Positions 58,494 through 64,000 of a stretch of DNA of 64,000 bases are shown piece by piece (positions within the stretch are counted from its first letter, which is position 1; each line of letters opens with the position of its first letter). Where the stretch lies: the NCBI GenBank assembly GCA_003116975.1, contig BGKB01000004.1, positions 248,001 to 312,000 of the forward strand. The letters run 5' to 3'. Source of the stretch: Aurantiochytrium sp. KH105. Lineage: Eukaryota; Sar; Bigyra; Thraustochytrida; Thraustochytriidae. The translations under genes were made by a program, and so were the position numbers. The notes under the pieces are model-generated. The model saw only the letters and a program-made list of their open reading frames with translations, was not told where the DNA came from and searched no databases.

Positions 58494-61400
58494 TTAGGCC
58501 AAGAGCACCAGCGTGCGCATATCCTCGAGCTTCTTGATCACCTCGGCTGGTGTCCGATCAAGCTCTTTGGCAATGACGTCTTGCTTATCCGCAGGGAGAA
58601 TCTTGAACTGTTCGCAAAGAACACCATCAATTACCCCTTTGACAGGCGCAAAACACGAACGGTAGGCAAGGTGGTCTCGGCCGACAAGGCTGAGATCGTC
58701 AAGAGATCGCAGGTGCATCTCGAGCAACGAAAAGAATTCGACATCGCTCTTGGTGGCAAAGGGAATGAGACACCCAACAGATCCCATCGTTGTGCTGTAA
58801 ATGAGCGCCTCCGCGCGACCTTGCACGATGGCTGACTTGCGCAAACTCGTAACGAGCTCACCGAGGTAATAATTGGTGAGCGCATCGAGCTTGTTCGGAG
58901 CGCCGCCGCCGCTCCGGGTCTGCTCCCACAAATTGGCCGTACGCAGAGCACCGAGGTCACCAGCATCGAGGTCTGCAGGTACGCGGAGCACAAAGAAATT
59001 GCCAAGCTTGTCAGAACCAGCCACAGTGTCATAGTCGAGAACCTCGGTTGCCACAGAGAGACGTGGAACTAAATCGTCTGCAACGGCCGTAAGGGTAAGG
59101 TCCGAAGCCGTAAACTTAAGCACGGTCGTGCTGGCCGCGGCGTCACTGGCAAAGACGCGATCGCCGCGGGCCTGGAGAACGCAAATCGAAGTCTGGCCGC
59201 ATCGTGTCTCAGTCTTGCGCAGGAGTTTGCGCGAGCCAACGCTATAGACACGAACCAGAGATCCAATGCCGACCGCGATAAACTCATCCGAGAGAGTGCA
59301 AATGGCACGCGGCATGTTTTGGCCTTCGACGTCGGTAATGTGGATAAGCTCGAGCTTGAGCAAGTTGGGTGTTCCCGAGGGCGTAAACTTAAAAGTGCGA
59401 AGACGAGCCTTGCGATGACGTTGTGGGTGCAACTCGAGACCCACGACAGTGCCTACAACGAGAACATCGCCGATCACGGTCGAGCATAACGCGAGCTCAT
59501 CCGCATCAAGAGGGATTACCGTCGATGCCGAGGTGGCCGGGTTCAATACGCGCACCAGGCTGGCCCAATGGCCGGTGTTTCCCTTGCCTGCCTTGGGCAA
59601 GCCGGTTTGTTGCACGGTGACCATTTTCGCAGCGCGGAGCTCCTCCTCGTTCATGTCTTCCTCGTCGTCCTCGGCATCGCTCATGGCGCCGTTCTGTTGC
59701 GGCGGCGCTTGCGTTCCGTCGTCGTCTCTGGGAAGCACATTGTGGTCTCCCTCCAGCGTGACAAGGTTATTTCGGTAACGCAAAAGAGCGCGCGGGGTAT
59801 AGCGCAGTGGAATTGTCTTGGCGTTAAAATCAGCGGTAAGATCGTCAATGGTGAGAATGCGAAGCGAATTTTCCGCAACAGCGACGAATCCATCGCAGAG
59901 GTCTGATTCGAAGTTGCAGGCGTGCGACAGTTGGCGGTNCCCTTGCCTGCCTTGGGCAAGCCGGTTTGTTGCACGGTGACCATTTTCGCAGCGCGGAGCT
60001 CCTCCTCGTTCATGTCTTCCTCGTCGTCCTCGGCATCGCTCATGGCGCCGTTCTGTTGCGGCGGCGCTTGCGTTCCGTCGTCGTCTCTGGGAAGCACATT
60101 GTGGTCTCCCTCCAGCGTGACAAGGTTATTTCGGTAACGCAAAAGAGCGCGCGGGGTATAGCGCAGTGGAATTGTCTTGGCGTTAAAATCAGCGGTAAGA
60201 TCGTCAATGGTGAGAATGCGAAGCGAATTTTCCGCAACAGCGACGAATCCATCGCAGAGGTCTGATTCGAAGTTGCAGGCGTGCGACAGTTGGCGGTACG
60301 AAAGAGGCACAAGCTTGGGCTGTCCATGGTAGGCAAAGGCAAGCGCGGGCCGCGAGGAGAGGGCGAGGAGGCCCGTTTGGCGTTTGTCAAGCCCAGCTTC
60401 CACAGGAAGTTGAACAGAGTAGCAGCGCACAGGCATGTTGCCGAGAAAGGTGGTTCGAGAATCGATGACAGTGCCATTAGCTTCGTCAATGACGGAACGC
60501 ACAAGATGACCATTCCTCAGACCCACGGCCAGTGTGAGACCAACACCCTCGAGCTCGACGATGCAGATGGAAGCGGGCTGGTCGGGTAAGGCTTGCATGG
60601 ATAGTTGCTTCATGAGGTTGTCAGGACGCAAAGAAAGCATTTCGACAGAGTTGGAAAAAGTTCCGAGAGAAAGAAAGGGGCTGCGCGTGCGGCCAGGAGG
60701 CAGCGCGCCAATGGCAAGGCATTTGATGTCCTCCCCTGCCTCGTGCACGGCCTTTTCGGAGAACGAGCCGGCTTCGTCGAGCTCGAAATAATGAATGCGG
60801 CCGCCCTCGAGAGCGATGGCGAGCTGGCGCTCGTTAAGAGCAGCGCAGTCGATTCGCTTGCCGGAAGACGCATTGAAAATTACCGTAGAGGCACCATTCT
60901 TGGCGATGCGGACGCCATCGTCGCACACCTGCACAATGCCTCCCGAGGCAGCGCGCTTGATGGCAAGAGTCTTTTTCGTGGTGACGAGGCCGGTCCCGAC
61001 GGCCTCCTCTACGGTTTCGCCCACAGACAGGACAAGCGTGACGTTGCCAAAGGTGACCACAATATATTTGTCGCCTGTTTCGGGCTCGTCGGCGGCAGCC
61101 CGAATTGTCCATACCGCGCCGGGGGTACCCGGGAGTGGCGACGAAGCGAGTTCAGTGACTTCGAGACCGTAACGAAGGACGCGCACAGAGGATCGACTGC
61201 CACGGCCGCAAGCAAGCATAATTTGCTTTCTGTCTTCGCCAAACATCTCTTCTACCTGCATGGCTGTGCAGGGCGCGAGCGAGTCGAGGGCGTCGAGAAA
61301 GTGGACATTGCGATGAGGTCGCGGAGCAAAGGACACGGAGGCGCCCGACGCCGTGGCCGCGACAGCGCCCGCAAGGTCTGGCTTGACACGCGAGGCAGCA

Positions 61401-62536
61401 ACGCGCGCGGTGTCTTCATCAGCGCCCAGCTTGGCGTCCAGCTTGTACAGCTTGTGACCGCCGCACTCTGCAGCGAGAAAAAGAAACCCACGTTTCGTGA
61501 GGCAAAGCGAGCGCGCAACAGGCAGCGTATCAAAGTACTTGATTGAGAATCCGTTGAGTGTCTGGCGGTCCTCGCTCAATTCGAGATCGAGTCTGTATAC
61601 GTCACCGTACTCGTTTTGCAGCAAAAAGAAGAGAATGACGCGGTCCTTGAGCTTGCGGTGCGTGAGAACGTGTGAGACAATGAGGACACCACGGTCCACG
61701 GGAACGTCGTCTCTACGCGGAAGAGCGACTCGCAGGTAGCCCTCTGCCTGCTCGCGTTCACTCGGGCCCGAGACCCCGGGCTGATACTCGATCCATCCAT
61801 CGCCGCAAACAAAGACGCCACCGGGCCCGTCTGCGCCGCCTGGCACGGGAACGAGCATATTTCCCGAGCGTAGTGTTGGTCTCACAGACTTGCGCACGAC
61901 ATGGTTGAGGCCCTCCTCGACCTCGTAGAGCACGAGAGACTTTGTTGCTGGCTGGCCACTGGCAGCGGCAGCATAGTTGACCTCGAGACAGGCGAAGACG
62001 GGGTTGTCGAGGCCCACGTGCAGCGCCTCGCAGGCAAATGTCAAGGTTTCTTGCTTGTGGGCTTCGAGTGGTGACGCAATAACGAGACGCTCTGCGTTGT
62101 CGCGCGTGACCATGTAGACGAGCTTTTGCTTTTCGACGGCGGCCACCATGATGGCGCGGCCCGAAGGGTCAACAGCGATGTATTGCCCCGCTACCGCGCG
62201 GCGACAGCCGCTCTTGCCGTATTTCTCGCAGTGCGTGCGCACAAAGCGGCCTGCCTTGGCCTCGTAGGAGAGCACGGCAAGCTGGCCCGAGTCGGAGCCA
62301 ACGACGAGGACATCCTTTGTGGCGCCGCTTGGCCGAAGGGCGCGCACGCTACGGCACACGCCAAAGGCCTCGGCTACACAGAGCGAGCGCACGCCGTTCC
62401 CGTCGCAACGGAGGAGCTCGAGTCGCGCGCCGTGGTTCACGACGACCTCGTGCGCCTTGGCATCGCCACTGAAGTTGCCGTACACGGCGCCGCCGCACCC
62501 GCCGCCGGCAGTCAGGCCCAGCGCGTACAGGTGCAT
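58494..62536 (-). CDS. SF3B3: splicing factor 3B subunit 3 (SF3B3/SAP130), interrupted by an assembly duplication
   Basis: The gene runs from ATG 62536 (MHLYALGLTAGG) to a stop at 58494. The sequence matches SF3B3 along its length: GNFSGDAKAHEVVV and VVGSDSGQLAVLSYE, then EKYGKSGCRRAVAGQYIAVD and EKQKLVYMVTRD, LNHVVRKSVRP and VKYFDT-type KYFDTLPVARS, SRSSVRVLRYGLEVTELA, LSMQALPDQPASICIVELEG, LDYDTVAGSDKLGNFFVLR, and a C-terminus with CEQFKILPADKQ and ELDRTPAEVIKKLEDMRT. SF3B3 is the triple-beta-propeller scaffold of the SF3b complex in U2 snRNP. An N at 59939 lies between two exact 358-nt copies (59581-59938 and 59940-60297). Removing one copy and the N restores one frame. The gene otherwise seems intronless and near full length. 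Confidence 0.96.
59581..60297. repeat. exact 358-nt direct duplication around a one-base gap
   Basis: 59581-59938 is identical to 59940-60297, with N at 59939. Two contig ends that overlap by 358 nt were joined without merging. This is an artefact, not biology. Confidence 0.95.
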
Positions 62537-63388
62537 CGCGCCACGCCCTCGCGGGCCTCTTTTGCTGCCCTTCTTCTCCGCAAGCCCGCCTGCACGAGCT
62601 TGCTCGGACGCGCGCTGCGCTCGCGGTCGTTGCTCCTCTGCCCCACTCGCTTGGACAGCGAGCGGCGTATCCTCTCTCGCGCTTGATGATGGGGCGCCGT
62701 TTTGGGGGCCGATAGGGACCCCGATTTCAGGGTACGGCGCACGGGGGAAAAATTGAGATCGTCGCGATGAACCAACCAACAAGATCTGTCGTGGCAAGAG
62801 CAGCAACAATGAATGGGGAGCAGGCCTTTGGACAATGATAATAAGGTTTTCATGGATTTGATTGCACGAAGAAAGTGTCGTTGTTGATGGTTTTTGTTGG
62901 GTGTCTGTGCCAGAAAAGTCGAAAAAGGATCATTGTTTGTAGCCGCCCGCGAACTTCACATGACGACTCGGCGATAATGCACTCAAGTTTGTAGTACTAT
63001 TTTTTCTAACTAATCAAGGCTCTCGCGCAGGTCGACATGGGACCAAAACGATAACCAAATTATTAAAATTTAACTCGTCACCTCGTTCGCAGCGACTCCA
63101 GAGGATGATTGAATCAAACAGCCCAGAATGAGTGAGGATAAGACACAACAATCAAAAATCAAAACGACGCCTTGGCAGGGCGACAAACAACTTGGGCGAT
63201 GACTGAATGAACAGGAGCAAAGAGGAAATCTTCAAAGAAGATGAAATCTTTGAAATCTTTGCAAACAATCTCTCATTTGCCACAAGAACTGTCTCTCGAC
63301 GCGCCCTCGCTCCGTAGCGAGCGAGCCAGCGGGCGGGCAGGCAGGCAGGTAGCCAGGCAGGTTAAGAAGTGCGGGCGAGCGCGAGATG
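62537..63388. promoter_or_regulatory. divergent 5' region between SF3B3 and secreted-protein gene
   Basis: About 850 bp. It is GC-rich next to SF3B3, then AT-rich (about 62980-63240), then has a GGCAGGCAGGCAGGTAG repeat near 63333-63352. No coding signal is seen. Confidence 0.5.
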
Positions 63389-64000
63389 ATGCGAGGACGC
63401 GTGTGGACTCTGGCCTTTGTGGTCTGCGCAGCTGCGTGGGCCAGGGCACTCGGCAGCATGTCTTCACCCTCGGTCATTTGCAACTTTGACGCAAGCTGGA
63501 GCCGCTTTGTCCTGCGGCACCCGGACAGCGGCGCAAGGGTGAGAGTCTTACAACGGACCGGGCCTGGCGATGAAGATCATCAGGGAATTGACATGAACGT
63601 CGAGCGTCTTGACCCGAACAAGAAGTTGAATCAAGGGCGGCAGCATCATTCAGGAGAAAAAGGGACCTCCAAGGCCCAGCAGCAGATGCCCTCATCGAGG
63701 CCAAGAATATCGAGCAGCATGGAGGGCAGATTTGTGCGAAGCTCTGTCAAGCTGCCAAAAACTATTCCTGCAAGTGCACTCGTGTGGACCTCTATCGATG
63801 GGGCCGTTCATTTCGTCCGCGTAGAATCGCGCACAAAGAAATTTGCCTATCATTGGTTCGAGTACCATGGCAACAAGCTCTTCGCGCACTTTGTTGAGAC
63901 TGACATGATGAAGGAACCTGAGCTCCGCGCATCCCTTTGGGACCCGGCGCGTACCATGTGGATCGTGCTCGCTCCGGGCCAAGCGCGCTGGGTTTCTCAA
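63389..64000 (+). CDS. secreted protein of unknown function, 5' end; runs off the right edge
   Basis: A frame opens at ATG 63389 and stays open to the last base, giving 204 residues with no stop. It begins MRGRVWTLAFVVCAAAWARA, a clear signal peptide with likely cleavage after about residue 22. The mature part begins around SVICNFDASWSRFVLRHPDS. A Gln/Lys/Ser-rich linker follows (about 65-110), then a compact region rich in aromatic residues (HFVRVESRTKKFAYHWFEYH, ASLWDPARTMWIVLAPGQAR). Codon bias agrees with coding. The aromatic, Cys-poor second part might be a beta-rich extracellular domain, but I recognise no family. It is divergent from SF3B3. Confidence 0.65.
   Translation, partial: MRGRVWTLAFVVCAAAWARALGSMSSPSVICNFDASWSRFVLRHPDSGARVRVLQRTGPGDEDHQGIDMNVERLDPNKKLNQGRQHHSGEKGTSKAQQQMPSSRPRISSSMEGRFVRSSVKLPKTIPASALVWTSIDGAVHFVRVESRTKKFAYHWFEYHGNKLFAHFVETDMMKEPELRASLWDPARTMWIVLAPGQARWVSQ

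Overview
This is a nuclear genome window from a compact eukaryote. It contains three spliceosomal genes (PRP17, U2AF2, SF3B3), a kinesin, a cyclin, the ciliary gene CFAP20 and a possible SSNA1/DIP13 homologue. Most genes are long uninterrupted ORFs, but two need GT-AG introns to make sense. High GC in coding and especially 5' intergenic DNA, few introns, flagellar genes and a root-UVB-sensitive (DUF647) protein would suit a zoosporic stramenopile such as a thraustochytrid. That assignment is an inference from gene style, not a database match. Two single-N gaps (7686 and 59939) show this is a draft scaffold.

Layout. 1-8600: 3' tail of a gene entering from the left, a TKL-like protein kinase ending in a CaaX box, cytosolic-type malate dehydrogenase, CFAP20, a gap, the 3' end of a coiled-coil gene and a small repeat cluster. 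8600-17000: an acidic EF-hand protein with one intron and a kinesin. 17000-22000: PRP17 and U2AF2 diverging from a 340-bp interval, then a glutathione S-transferase. 22000-31300: a coiled-coil protein, a SAP-domain protein, a TIM-barrel protein, a RUS/DUF647 protein and a MATH-BTB gene broken by one extra T. 31900-41600: an EF-hand-like protein, a very acidic RING protein with internal repeats and a secretory-pathway class-3-lipase-like protein without its catalytic serine. 41900-49000: two ARM-repeat paralogues, one apparently truncated, and a cyclin. 49000-64000: a 3.8-kb GC-rich stretch without a convincing gene, a small membrane protein, an SSNA1-like coiled-coil gene with a 47-nt intron, a large polytopic membrane protein with a VTT-like stretch, SF3B3 interrupted by an assembly duplication, and the start of a secreted protein leaving on the right.

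Organisation. Genes mostly alternate in strand, giving divergent pairs with GC-rich 5' intervals and convergent pairs with short AT-richer gaps (86-170 bp at several places). Three encoded proteins meet in pre-mRNA splicing: U2AF2 and SF3B3 in 3' splice-site and branch-site recognition, PRP17 at the second step. Several others relate to cilia or microtubules (CFAP20, kinesin, SSNA1-like). I see no CRISPR array, rRNA, tRNA, intact transposon or virus. The most interesting items are the serine-less lipase-like protein, the ARM-repeat locus with its flanking degenerate repeats, and the gene-free stretch at 48570-52401.
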